From Folioceros fuciformis (taxonomy: Eukaryota; Anthocerotophyta; Anthocerotopsida; Anthocerotales): 47,654 nt of DNA. The stretch spans positions 223,041 to 270,694 of the forward strand of contig JBNGIO010006304.1 of assembly GCA_049999805.1 (NCBI GenBank), written 5' to 3'. The notes below the pieces were generated by a model. It was not told where the DNA came from. It saw only the letters and a list, made by a program, of their open reading frames with translations, and ran no database searches. Below, piece after piece: positions 31,958 to 43,289 of this stretch; within the stretch, counting starts at the first letter, position 1; every line of letters starts with the position of its first letter. Made by a program: the position numbers and the translations under genes.

Positions 31958-33033
31958 CGTGGTGAGCGAGCTCATGAAATGTTTTCAGCCTTGTATTCTC
32001 GGGATTCAACTCTTGAAACTGGTGCAGTTACAACTGAACAGAAGGCTTGCAACTTTGCAGGTGTTTTTGGGACCGTGCCTTTTTCGCTCACTGTGTACAT
32101 CGTGTTTCCACAAGTGTACAGACCATCTGGACCTCTCTGTAGCTGCTTCAAATGTCCCGGCATTATTCTTTTGCGAATAAAGGTTGAATTTATCAAGAGT
32201 TGGAACTGCTCTTTCCTGCCTGCAGGCATGTGGGAATCTTTGTGAAGAGTTTGGCCACTTCTGGAAGATGGCTCATCTGCAGAACTGTATGCCCCGCATG
32301 CGCCAGCTGACGAGAGCGGTGCATTAATAGTTCGGTTTTGGTGTAGTCTAGATGTGTATCTTCTTCAAGTGTAAGTTCAGAACTTCAGACACAGTCACAC
32401 ACAAATAACGCAGGACAAGACCGATGCATTTATAGCTCTGTTTGGATCTGTTCTGGACGTGTACATGTACTTCGCATGTGTGTGAACTTCAGACAATCAC
32501 ACTGTGCATACTATTGATCGTCTTTTCATAGGGACACACGAGTTCGCTCCGTTAGTTAGAGAAGCGTAAGGCCCGCCCGGAAATACTGACAAGGGCGATG
32601 CATTAGTAGGTGGGCTCAGTCCAATCTAAAGCAGGAAACAAGTGCAACTTGGAGAAGTCTAGACACACAGTCGTGAGGAGATAAATGAGAGAACAATCCG
32701 GAACGGAAGTCACACTTGGCCCCAGGAGAGGATGAATAGAGTTGCTCACTGGACAAGACCATAATAGAAAGCCGCTTCCAGGGTCCGACAAGCGTGGGCA
32801 CCTCTGACTCTTCGCTCGAGAGTAAAGCCGGGGGCGGACGTGGAGCAGCAACTGCAAGGGGGAGTGCTACTGCAGATTCTACAGATTCTCCGAGGAGATG
32901 TGGCCCAAACCAGCTTGCAGGTCTGCACTGCTACTCGTACTCCCGCCTTCCGGTTCTCACGACGGTCCTTTCGTCCCCTCGTGCTCTTATCCTCGGCGTG
33001 GCACGTTGCATTGCACCTGCAGAGCTCGCAATA
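31958..33033. other. Spacer between DUF1635 and GH31 genes
   Basis: It contains the presumed 3' UTR of the DUF1635 gene and the upstream region of the GH31 gene. Three diverged copies of a phrase beginning gcattaatag/gcatttatag/gcattagtag are spread over about 32320-32640. The GH31 frame stays open upstream to 32794 but has no in-frame ATG before 33034. Confidence 0.5.
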
Positions 33034-35217
33034 ATGGCGGGCTACACCAACATGGTGTGGCGGCCAATCATGGAGGCTACGGTGTTCAGGTTCGACATCT
33101 CGGAGGCGGCCAGGAGCCAAGCGCCTGCATCCTTTTCCTTCTCGGATCCCGCCGTGAGAGAGCAGGCTCTAAGCTACGTGGACGCTAAGAGCTCCGTCCC
33201 TTCCTACGTGCCTCAATTCAGGCTGCAATGCATGGGATTACAGACCGTGAAATTGCAACTGCCTCCGGGAAGCAACCTCTACGGCACCGGGCTGGTGACG
33301 AGATCGCTGGAGCGATCCGGGCACAGGGTTGTGGGATGGAACACGGATGCCTGGGGCTACACCCCGCTCACCCATGCACTGTACCAGTCACACCCATGGG
33401 TGCTGGCCGTCCTCCCGGACGGGGATGTGCTGGGGGTGCTTGCAGACACCAACCTCAAGGTCGAGATCGACCTTCGCAACAACGAGCTCATCCGCTTCCG
33501 AGCCTTGAACCCCTACCCGGTCATTACCTTCGGACCCTTCCCGTACCCGGAGGTACTCATGGCAGTGCTCTCCAGAGCAATCGGCACCCCAGCGATGCCT
33601 CCTAAATGGGCTCTGGGCTACCAGCAGTGCAGATGGAGCTACAAATCGTCGGACAGAGTTCTGGAGATCGCCAGCGCCTTTCGTGACAGGAAGATACCCT
33701 GCGACGTCGTCTGGATCGATATCGACTACATGGACGAACTGCGTACCTTCACTGTCAACCGAACTGCTTTCCCGGACCCGGTGTCCCTCTCCGCCGCCCT
33801 CCACAGCCGCGGATTCCGCACCGTCTGGACCGTCGACCCGGGGGTGAAGAAGGAGCCTGGCTACTCCGTCTGGGAAACTGGGGAGGCGGGGGACTGTTGG
33901 ATCGTGGACCAGGAGTCCATGAAACCGTTCCAGGCCATAGTCTGGCCGGGGATGTGCGTGTGGCCGGACTTCACCCGCAGCGGCGTGCGGTCCTGGTGGG
34001 CCAAGCAAATCGAATCATTTGCCGCCGCCAACGTGGTGGACGGGATCTGCGCGGACATGGGCGAGCCCGCGCTGTTCTACGACATGGTTAGGACCATGCC
34101 CTCCACCTGCCTGCATAGGGGAGACGCTGGTCTCCGAGGCCACGATTTTTACCACAACGTCTACGGCGGGCTCATCTCCCGGGCCACGCGCCAGGGCATG
34201 CTGCAGGCCCACCCGAAGAGGCGGCCCTTCGTGGTCTCCCGGGCGGGGTTCATCGGGGACCAAGCTCTGTGCTGGACGTGGACTGGGGACAACCAGTCGC
34301 GGTGGGATCACCTGGAGATGGCCATCCCCATGACGCTCAACCTGGCGCTCAGCGGGCAGCCCCTCGCAGGCGCCGATATCGGGGGGTTCCACGGCAACGC
34401 CACGCCTCGTCTGTTCGCAAGGTGGATGGGCATCGGTGCTCTGATGCCGCTCGCCCGAGGCCACTCAGACGCAATTACCAAGAATCACGAGCCGTGGGAG
34501 TTCGGGGAGGAGTGCGAGCGCGTGTGCAGAATGGCGCTGGAGAGGCGGTACCGTCTCATGCCGTATCTGTACACGCTCGCCCACCGCGCGCACAGTACCG
34601 GGATCCCCGTCTGCGCCCCGCTTTTCTTCGCGGATTCCAGGGATCTTCGGCTCCGGAGAGTGGAGGACTCATTCCTGCTGGGACAAATTTTGGTGTCGGC
34701 CAGTGTGGTGTTGGACAAGGCCGCGGATCCCGCCTCCATCCTCCTGCCCAAGGGCGTCTGGACAATTTTCGATTTTCACGATCAGCATCCCGACCTACCT
34801 CTCCTGCACCTCAAGGGCGGCAGCATCGTGCCCACCGGGCCTGTAATCCAGCACGTCGGGGAGGTTAAGGACACGGACACGCTCTGCCTCTTGGTGGCCC
34901 TGGACGAGCACGGCAGGGCGGAGGGCTTCCTGTACGAGGACGACGGAGAGGGCTTTGGGTACCTTCACGGAGACAGCCTACTGACCCGCTACGCAGCACA
35001 GCTTGCACAGGGCGAGGTGACGGTCAGTGTGGCCGACGTGGAAGGGTTGCGGCCCAGACCCGATCGGATGCTTGAGGTGCGGCTACTCCTGGACGATGGT
35101 AAGGTCGTGGAAGTTGAGGGTAAAGATGGATCGCCAATTCGGGTGCGAGTACCTGCTCGAGATGGAGATGGAGTCGAGTATCTGATAAAGCCGTCGATCT
35201 CACTGTCATATACATAG
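33034..35217 (+). CDS. Glycoside hydrolase family 31 alpha-glucosidase (HGL1-like), intronless
   Basis: A single exon of 727 codons ending in TAG. It would hydrolyse alpha-glucosidic bonds; similarity is closest to plant heteroglycan glucosidase 1. Seen in order: an N-terminal beta domain with N-L-Y-G-T-G and V-V-G-W-N-T-D-A-W-G-Y; the barrel start M-P-P-K-W-A-L-G-Y-Q-Q-C-R-W-S-Y; W-I-D-I-D-Y-M-D; the nucleophile region D-G-I-C-A-D-M-G-E-P-A with Asp341; R-A-G-F-I-G-D-Q; the acid/base segment T-W-T-G-D-N with Asp419; S-G-Q-P-L-A-G-A-D-I-G-G-F; E-P-W-E-F-G-E-E-C; then C-terminal beta domains. The usual D-M-N-E-P reads D-M-G-E-P, so Asn343 is Gly. No transit peptide is evident. Codons end mostly in G or C and introns are absent, unlike the neighbours. 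It ends about 730 bases from the convergent CLC gene. Confidence 0.92.
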   Translation: MAGYTNMVWRPIMEATVFRFDISEAARSQAPASFSFSDPAVREQALSYVDAKSSVPSYVPQFRLQCMGLQTVKLQLPPGSNLYGTGLVTRSLERSGHRVVGWNTDAWGYTPLTHALYQSHPWVLAVLPDGDVLGVLADTNLKVEIDLRNNELIRFRALNPYPVITFGPFPYPEVLMAVLSRAIGTPAMPPKWALGYQQCRWSYKSSDRVLEIASAFRDRKIPCDVVWIDIDYMDELRTFTVNRTAFPDPVSLSAALHSRGFRTVWTVDPGVKKEPGYSVWETGEAGDCWIVDQESMKPFQAIVWPGMCVWPDFTRSGVRSWWAKQIESFAAANVVDGICADMGEPALFYDMVRTMPSTCLHRGDAGLRGHDFYHNVYGGLISRATRQGMLQAHPKRRPFVVSRAGFIGDQALCWTWTGDNQSRWDHLEMAIPMTLNLALSGQPLAGADIGGFHGNATPRLFARWMGIGALMPLARGHSDAITKNHEPWEFGEECERVCRMALERRYRLMPYLYTLAHRAHSTGIPVCAPLFFADSRDLRLRRVEDSFLLGQILVSASVVLDKAADPASILLPKGVWTIFDFHDQHPDLPLLHLKGGSIVPTGPVIQHVGEVKDTDTLCLLVALDEHGRAEGFLYEDDGEGFGYLHGDSLLTRYAAQLAQGEVTVSVADVEGLRPRPDRMLEVRLLLDDGKVVEVEGKDGSPIRVRVPARDGDGVEYLIKPSISLSYT

Positions 35218-35949
35218 CGAAGGTGACAGCATCAATGTACACTGCTACCGTCGTTATCAAGGCCTGTTTTAAACGTCTCGCCAGCCACAACAAGGTCGAC
35301 GTGCTGCGAAACTCCACTGCAATCATAATCCTACGACACATTCATATTCCCGAAAAAATTGAATTCCTACACCTGCAAATTCCACTCTGCCTGTCCTGTG
35401 CTGTGCCCATGCCATGAGCCTATCTCGTGGATGATCGTCCTGTCCTCTGCATCAAGAGGGCCATGCCATACAAATACATAGCACAACCTGGTCAGACCTC
35501 AAAGACTTTGAGGACACTCAACGACGCGTTGACAGGCCCGCAGATGGGAATCCTCGACAATCTGCCGAGGAGAAATCTATGACGACACTTAAGGGGAGAC
35601 AGATAACTGTTAGGGCGGTTTCATATGCTACGGTGTCTGGGCTCGTAGAAGTCTGCACTATCCTCGGGAGTCCGGAGACCACCCTCGGCTTGGCCCTCCT
35701 AAATAATTGCCACCGACTCTTCATTCTCAAGCAAATGTATCTGAGGAGGCTGGTACCTGTGACAAACCAATATGACTGCACCGTCGTCAGCAGAATAGAG
35801 ACGGACTTCAAAACTTGCTGTTCACACACAGGATCCGATGAGGAATGACAAACCAATATTATCTCACAACCAGCCCCCTCATCTCTTGTTCATCCGGATT
35901 TATGTTGTCCAAAACTTAGCCCCACAAGTGGAAGAGTGAGAAACATTCA
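35218..35949. other. Convergent 3' spacer between GH31 and CLC genes
   Basis: It should contain both 3' UTRs. A short plus-strand frame (35579-35848) is unsupported. No repeat or RNA gene was recognised. Confidence 0.5.
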
Positions 35950-38900
35950 TCAAACAACTGGGCTCAACCTTCCTCTGCCGTTGACAGCTTCTATTGAACC
36001 CCTTTCTTCAATTATCTGCACATGCATTGATGCGGTAATAAGACAGTAAAAGTAGCGATGAGCATCCATCAGCAATGACCTCAGACAAACGCTCACCTCG
36101 GTTAACAGGTCCTTTCGGGTTATCACACCCACAACTCGCGATGGTCGGGGCACCACGCACACATGTCTCAACCCCAGCTGCCGGAAAAGATTGTAGACCT
36201 GTCATTTATCAATGGAAAAACAATGGTTAAAGGCTGCACTCAACGCAGCTTCATTGACGCTCACGAAACTCCACTCCCGACAGGATCAAGCAGTTTCTTC
36301 CCTGTCGAATACCGAAAAAGAAGAACCATTCTCTATTTGCGTATCGACTTTTCGAGCCAGACAGGAAACAGACGTCCAACTCCACCTGTAACTCATTGCA
36401 TGCAAATGACCGTCAATCGTACCTTAGTGACCGACATATCCTCAGGTACCAGATAGGGTGAAGGATTGACAAAAGGTTCCAAATCCAAGTACATATCCAT
36501 CTCCTCTGCAGTTAAATGGATATCCTGGATTGTTGTTCCTTTACTTGACACAGGCTTGGCAAAATCTGTAACATCATACCTGCAGGACAACCATCCGGGG
36601 ATAAACTCAACACAAATCTTCGCATCACGGGATTTGGCTTGGCAGAAACACTGGAACTGTAAGCAGACTTACTTGAAAGTTATACGCCCCCTCATATCGC
36701 CAGGAACATCAGATCGTTGAAAATCAGCTTTGGATTGTAACAGCACCAAGAGGTAACTGCACGATCAGAATGACAAGTTTAGTTTCCATGCCATTTCCTG
36801 CCACATCTGGAAAAAGAGAACCTTACTGCTATTCACACCCACACGCTGACCTCCTCAAAACAAGTCCAATGACCACCGGCTCCCCACTTTGTAGATGATC
36901 AATTACCTGCATACGGACAATATCACATGACTCTCACTGCATTGACAGCACAAATGCCTGAGAGTCGAGAAAGAGACAATACCGGAAATCCATTGTGGCT
37001 ATTGTCTTGCAATGTTGATACTATGTCCGCAACCTTTGTTACCCTTGAAAACTGGACAACCTGCCCATTGGGAATACATTGGTGAAGCTCCCGAATTGGC
37101 ACCTTCGAAGTTAATCGTGCACTAATCGTGCACTGGACTAACCAGACTACCTATCCCAAAAATGCTTGTTGTTTCTATCACTTACAACATTCAACAGAGA
37201 AGAGAGAGAGAGAACGAAAAAAATTGACCTTCTTGGAAGTCAGAACATCGGCTGCAGTTAGGTTGCGCATGAACCGCTTGGGCCTAGATTCAAGCAAAGG
37301 AATCCGTCTCAGGGTAGCTTGTTCTTCATAGAAACCCGCATTGAAAGCATCTCCTACTGCCTGGAGAAAGAGAACAAGACAAGCAGGTTGAATAAGTGAG
37401 ATGCATCTCAAGGGACAGGAAAGGGCACAATGCATGACCACAAAAAAACCTGACCTTAGAAATGAGTAAGACCAGCATAATAAGCGGCAATAACTTGAGA
37501 TTGTTTGTAATTTCCACCATGATCACGCACAAGGACACAGTCATCCGCATAGAACCGCCCAGAAATGAGGCGGCGCCCAGCAAAGCATACCTGCAGTGCG
37601 CAGAACAGAATTTAAAACAACACCAAATTGGGCTCCGAGGGAAGGAAGGTAACATGCCCCAAGTCCACCACCCTCCCAGCTTACAACACACACTACTTCT
37701 TTCCCTGTTACCAATTCTTTGGGGGAGGGGGGACCGAGCGCGGGACACCACACTTTGGGTCAAAAACTTACGTTCCTTCATCGATGTTACTCTTGAGACC
37801 AGTAACATGTACAACCAGCATGCCAACTAAACGTCCATAGGTTGCCCCAATCATAATGCCAGGGACAAACTGCCCTGATGGCACGGCTGTTCCATAGGTG
37901 ATTACAGCTAGCGAGAAGAACATCGCCTTCAGAAGAAAAGACTTGGTTGTCAGAATATGTCAAATCACAAATATACACAGGATTGCTGCCAAGACCAAGC
38001 AGGATCAGCTACCAGAAAGATGACAAGACTGACAGCACTGTATTCATGCACTGTATTTGTGCTGAAGAGGTTGCGGATTGCATCATCCTGCCAAAGTTCA
38101 AGCAGTAAGCTCCTCATTACATCAGCGTCTGGGAAATTGCTGCTGAAGAAGACTAACTAGATGATACCTGAGTGTTGAAGAAGATAGTCGCCAAATCATT
38201 GTACTCCGAATTGCCGCTGGCACAATGAAACTAAATAGAGCACAAACCTATGGGTTAACAAGTCTATAGCGCTCCTCCAGAGTGACCATGAGACAGACCC
38301 ACACGTTGCAGGACACAGAGAGCCGAACATACTTACATTCACATAGTTGCCAAAATTGCCTGGACGGGGGCAGACGACATCCGGATAGCGCACGGGATCC
38401 GGACAAGGAGTGCATTTGTTGAGAAGTGGCAATCCAAACGATAGAATTGATGTGACCAAAGACACAAGACAAGCCTCTATTATCTGCAGGCCGATACAAA
38501 ATACATTACATATGGAGCCAGCAAAGTCATTCTGAAGTAGAAGCCAGATGGCAACCACATGCCAGAAGAACCAGTCACCAATCACCGATCACTACAGCAC
38601 CCAGAGAATCAAAGCTACTGGGAACAAACCTTTACACGCTTCCCACGCTTATGTAAGACATTTCTCCGCCACGTCGATACAGAAGCTGTTGCCTGGTTGA
38701 ACAGTGCACCTGAAACAGAACGGCGCAATGAACATTGAACATCACTTTCTAGAAGAACAACTTTTCTCTCCTCGATGAACATGATCATCAACCACGGACA
38801 GTAAAATAAATGAACATGAAGAAGTTCAGTACCAAGCAAGCCACCAACCACTCCTACCACCGCCATGGGCAGAAGCTCATAAAAGGAATAATCATCCTGG

Positions 38901-41311
38901 CCACTACACACATGAACGTCCTCAGTCTCCTGGTCTCCACATAACCCTTCCAGATGACTACAAACAGAATGCTGCGAGAAAATCAAGACTACCCTGAAAT
39001 GTCCCATATGATAAATCCGCCAGATCCGAAATGGCCACAATTCCCATGTGCACACCACCCCATGGCGGTCCGTACCACAACNNNNNNNNNNNNNNNNNNN
39101 NNNNNNNNNNNNNNNNNNNNNNNNNNNNNNNNNNNNNNNNNNNNNNNNNNNNNNNNNNNNNNNNNNNNNNNNNNNNNNNNNTTCTGATGAATTATAGAGT
39201 CCCCCACACAGTAATAGATAATTAAAGCCAAGCAAAAAAGGAAAACGGAACACCGTCACAATCTTCATACCAAGAAGTCACTTCTTCCAGTGCGAAAAGC
39301 ACACCCCCAACTGGAGCCCTAAAAGCTGCTGACACACCAGCCGCACACCCACATGTCACCTAGCAAATCAAAACCCCAATCAAGGGTCAGACTAAACCAT
39401 CTCCGTGCACTCGCCACTTGCCAAAAAAGTCTTAATGCAACAAGCCGAAACGTGAACAGTAAATGACCAAAGGGAATGGAGCTCGTGAGATGTTTGAAGG
39501 TCACCAGATCGCGACGATCTCGATCATTCTTGAAGACTTTGAGCCATCTCCAGTTGAGGTAATACTTCGTTGATCCACCCTGAAGTCCAGCAGGAGACGA
39601 TGATGACCAGAGAAGAAATAGATGCCATCAATCACGCCCCTTGTATCCGTAACTGTGAAAAACTATCACTCTGACAGTAATATTAATTACAGGAGATATC
39701 AAGATATGCAAACGCAGTCAAACCTGCATATAGAGGGACCAAAGTGGGTAGCACAAATCAAAAAATTTCCAGCAGCAGCTTGCTTTAGGCCGTCCATGAG
39801 GTCACAAACTCTTACGGTTGCACAGAAGAGTTCACGACGGAAAGAACCAGTCAGACAAGGCTAGCAAAGTGACAGGGTAGAAATGATCTGACAGGTTCTG
39901 ACATCTACAGTGTCGTAACCACTACACAAGTCCCTCAACTTTTTGCTCTCAGACGTCTTCAGACAGACAGACTAAGATCATGATTGCACGCCTCATTACA
40001 ACCAATGTCCGGAACCATCACTAACCTGCCCAAGGATGGATGCAATGCATGCGCCAGTGTGCACCAAGGGCCCCTCTTTCCCGAGGGCCAGACCTCCACC
40101 CACAGATCCGATGCTACCCAGTATCTGAAACACACGGCGGGTATAACTCAGCTTATGTACCTTCAACGTTTGCAAATAGGTGACGTAACACCAATATGAA
40201 CTACAGTCTCGAAAGCAGACTCCATGTGACCTAGGTCCCCCCATTTGCAGTTTTACCTTTCCAATGAGCGTTCTGAAAAGGAGGATGCCAGGTGTGTCGA
40301 TACCTGCATTCAAGATATCCAGAATCTTAAGCACGCTCCAAAGAGAACTCATAAGAGCGACAGTAAAACGTCAATGCTGCATACAACCACCTTACCGTTC
40401 AGATACCCCTTGATTTCTGGAATTCCTGACCCGGCCGCTGCTGGTGCAAAATGTGTGACAATGAAGACGGAGGAGAAAACTAGCGCCCCATTGAATAAGA
40501 CGTACACCAGAAAAGCTAAAAAGTACGAGTGATTCATGATGGAAAACGTCGCTGCGAACTTCCAACCAGCAAAGTTCTCCACCGCTATATTGATGAAGAA
40601 AGCCGAAAGCCCCGTAGCTGCAGATCAAGACGACACAGATAAATTTGAACTTCCAAGTGCTCCAATGGTGGAAACCAATTGTTCCATAGTGCCCTCGCAA
40701 ACATGAGCTAAAAATTTCTGCTTGAAACATACCAACTCCAATTAACAAGGCGAAGAGCCACTTCATGGTGACATACGATCCATGATGCCAAAAACCCCTT
40801 GATGCCTGCCACAAGGCAACTTCTCAATTCTTCCGAACCCAATTTTTCGAATTTCGCATGATAACGTAAAGGCAGCCACAAGTGCAGTTCACTTCCACAT
40901 CACAAAGCGAAGCTCTGTCGTCTAAATAGTTTCTGCTGTACTTGAGCTGCTACATCAACGATCGAGTAGTAAAACATCCAAGAGTAGCACTGGACATAAG
41001 ATTCAACTTTCATACCCCTGACCTAGGAAACAATACCGACAAGAGGGCTGATCTGCCACACGAAAAAATTCCCGAGAACACCATCCAGGCGAAACATTTT
41101 GCAAAACAGAAATGACAATCCAGGTCACCTGATCCTCCTTGTACGCTAAGTTTTCCACAACTTCGTAGTCTAGACTCTCCATAGTGGAGGCGCTACTCTC
41201 TGCCCCACTGTCTCGGCGATCGATCTCAGAGAACACCAAGGGGGAATCGGGGTTCACGAGCCGGGACCACATGGGGCCCCCCTTGCCGAACCTCATGTGA
41301 TCGTCCAGCAT
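35950..41311 (-). CDS. CLC-D: CLC-d type chloride channel/transporter
   Basis: 22 exons in transcript order: 41129-41311, 40733-40805, 40396-40617, 40257-40303, 40026-40124, 39505-39579, 39271-39359, 38993-gap, 38833-38903, 38630-38709, 38337-38483, 38168-38230, 38013-38087, 37772-37926, 37455-37590, 37229-37360, 36983-37102, 36851-36906, 36673-36756, 36423-36579, 36097-36198, 35950-36015. The frame is continuous except where the gap at 39082-39181 removes the 5' part of exon 8. The product fits an endomembrane (trans-Golgi) CLC. Seen: S-L-D-Y-E-V-V-E-N, G-S-G-I-P-E (148-153; Ser149 is the usual chloride-type residue), G-K-E-G-P with gating Glu192, F-A-L-E-E (258/259, proton-glutamate region), G-Q-F-V-P-G-I, and two C-terminal CBS domains with V-V-P-R-P-S-R-V-V-G-V-I-T-R-K-D. 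The start M-L-D-D-H aligns with Arabidopsis CLC-d. Introns are mostly about 80-220 bases. Several acceptors are AAG or TAG. Confidence 0.95.
39082..39181. other. Assembly gap (100 N) in CLC-d exon 8 / intron 7
   Basis: 100 N placeholder. The segment between the Trp ending exon 7 and V-V-V-R-T-A-M-G-W is missing, including the exon 8 acceptor. Confidence 0.99.
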
Positions 41312-42299
41312 TCAGTCAGGGCCTGGAAAGCCACCACCTACAAGCGATGCTCCAATCCCGAGCTAATCCATCGCACACAACTCTTGCTCTGCCGTGACAG
41401 ACCTAGCCATCCACTGACAGCTCCGTGCTTCCTCTTGTCTCGCACCAGACTCATGGGCAACAGGACCATCCCAAATTGCCACTGCCCAGCAAGCTACAGC
41501 GATTGGCGAGATCCCGGTCCCGTCACCACCCCGCAGCGTGGAGATCAGGCTCCCGATCCCGGCCAGGGATTCCTCTTAACGACAGCTGTGGTTTCCGTCC
41601 GCTCAGACGCAAATCATCACCTGCAGCTTGCCACCGAGGCCGTGCCGAGTGATGAAGGTGTGGAATCGATAATAGGAATCGCGCACCGAGCGCGACTGTT
41701 GTACTGTAGCCGCGGTGCAACAGGCTTTACCCAACTCGCCAAAACTGCGACCGATGGCCCTGTTCCGATGAAGCAATAAACCTGGTGCTGAGCGTCTTCT
41801 CTATCAGTGCCGCGCACATGCGGCCCTTGTGGCCAGCCTCCCGGCTGACCGGCAGCTTGCTACCGGTATCCGGTCACCTGCAAAACACGCCTCCTCGCCG
41901 TCTGTGGAGCAAACAGCAGGCGGTTCAGCCAGCAATGACAACTCGGCCGATTGAATCGTCGCCGAATGAAGGGAGCAGACAAGTCCAAGCTCTACGAGCC
42001 GGCGTGCGAGCTACCATCTTCAATTGCGCTGCCGTCCGATTAACAGTAGCGCCAGCCTCCCGTGATCTGTTGCCATCAGAGAATCTGAGCAATGCGAGCC
42101 TGGGGCACTTCGTTCTGGACAGCGGATTTACTCTGCCATCATTGCTCAATACCGACGTCGACGATAGAAGATCATGGAGTTTCCGCCAACAGCATCTGAA
42201 GGGATCCTATCATGTACCGACATCGCCAGTAGCACGGCAGAAAGGGTAACTTGCAACTTTTTCGACCATTGCACCCAATGCATCTCACATGTACACAGA
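41312..42299. other. Upstream region of the CLC-d gene
   Basis: It presumably contains the CLC-d promoter and 5' UTR. Two plus-strand frames (41297-41779 and 41785-42249) are open for 150-160 codons but show no family resemblance and have shadow frames on the other strand. Not called as genes. Confidence 0.4.
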
Positions 42300-42850
42300 G
42301 CATGCATGTGACAAGTTGGATTGAACTACTTAGTATTAGAATATAGATAATTATCATCCTGGTTATTAGGGAGTAGATAGGCCAAGGGACGCACCCTCAC
42401 CTTGACACCTTTATAAGCACACTTGTGCTCACACCTCTATCAATCTTTAATCACTCCTTCTCTCCTCTGTTTTCCTAGTCATCATCCTACTCCAACTCTT
42501 TCTCTCTTCTGTTTTCCTAGCCATCATCTTATTCCAATATGGTATTGGAGCCTAGATTGAGATCACTCCTTCTCTCTTCTGTTTTCCTAGCCATCATCCT
42601 ATTCCAATATGGTATCAGAGCCCAGATTGAAATCACTCCTTCTCTCTTCTGTTTTCCTAGCCATCATCCTATTCCAGTATGGTATCAGANNNNNNNNNNA
42701 TTGAAATCACTCTTTCTCTTCTGTTTTCCTAGCCATCATCCTATTCTATTCTAATATGCTATCTGAGCTCCTAGCCATCATCCTATTCCAATATGGTATC
42801 TGGGCTCCTAGGGTTGTTTCAACAAGTTAGGCCCCTTTTCCTACCCAAGC
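42300..42850 (+). repeat. LTR-like leader with ~70 bp tandem units, each ending in a primer-binding-site-like motif
   Basis: The early part has a TATA-like ctttataagca (about 42410) that could be a 5' LTR promoter. From about 42470 a ~70 bp unit recurs: ctctcttctgttttcctagc, then catcatcctattccaatat, then TGGTATCAGAGCC. The motif complementary to the 3' end of initiator tRNA-Met is intact at 42610-42621. It is altered at 42540-42551 (tggtattggagc), cut by a gap at 42680, and altered again near 42755 and 42790. A single such site next to the LTR is normal, so the array is unusual. Confidence 0.8.
42690..42699. other. 10-N assembly gap within the leader repeat
   Basis: It falls inside the ~70 bp tandem unit, just after tggtatcaga, and is followed by the attgaaatcactc that normally continues the unit. 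The assembler probably could not resolve copy number. Confidence 0.95.
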
Positions 42851-43289
42851 GGTGTGTATCCCGTTTTTTTGGGCACCGGTTTGGAATCGGTTCCACCCGA
42901 TACCTTTTCACACCTGCACTTGTCTCTTGGGAGCTTGACACCTGCTGCTAGATATGCGGACTACAAGACCAGCCTCAACCGCCACCCATGCGTGAAGATC
43001 AAGCCCGTCCCTCCTTCCAATCGATCGGCATCTCCGTCTCTCACCAACTATGCTTCGCAATTGTGGGATCAGCTTCAACGCGCCACTGAGAATGTGGTGG
43101 ACCTTGCTTTTTGTCTTTGCCGCATATCGCAAGCAAAAATTTATAGCCTACAAGGATCCAACTTGCCGGACACTCGGCAGTATGAGCACCCTTGGGTAAT
43201 TTCGTCAACATTGGGATTTTACAAGGTGCCTTGGAGGACTTTTCTTTTCAATTCTTTGAACAAGTATACCTTTATATACTTTCTATAAA

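Noticed and set aside
32794-33033. 80-residue N-terminal extension of the GH31 frame that could look like a transit peptide
   Set aside because: The frame is open but starts at GTG and has no ATG before 33034, so it is unlikely to be translated.
33388-35341. Long minus-strand and alternate plus-strand frames within the GH31 gene
   Set aside because: Shadows of a high-GC coding sequence; none carries a recognisable motif.
41297-42249. Two 150-160 codon plus-strand frames upstream of CLC-d
   Set aside because: No family match, not continuous with each other, and located where the CLC-d promoter should be.
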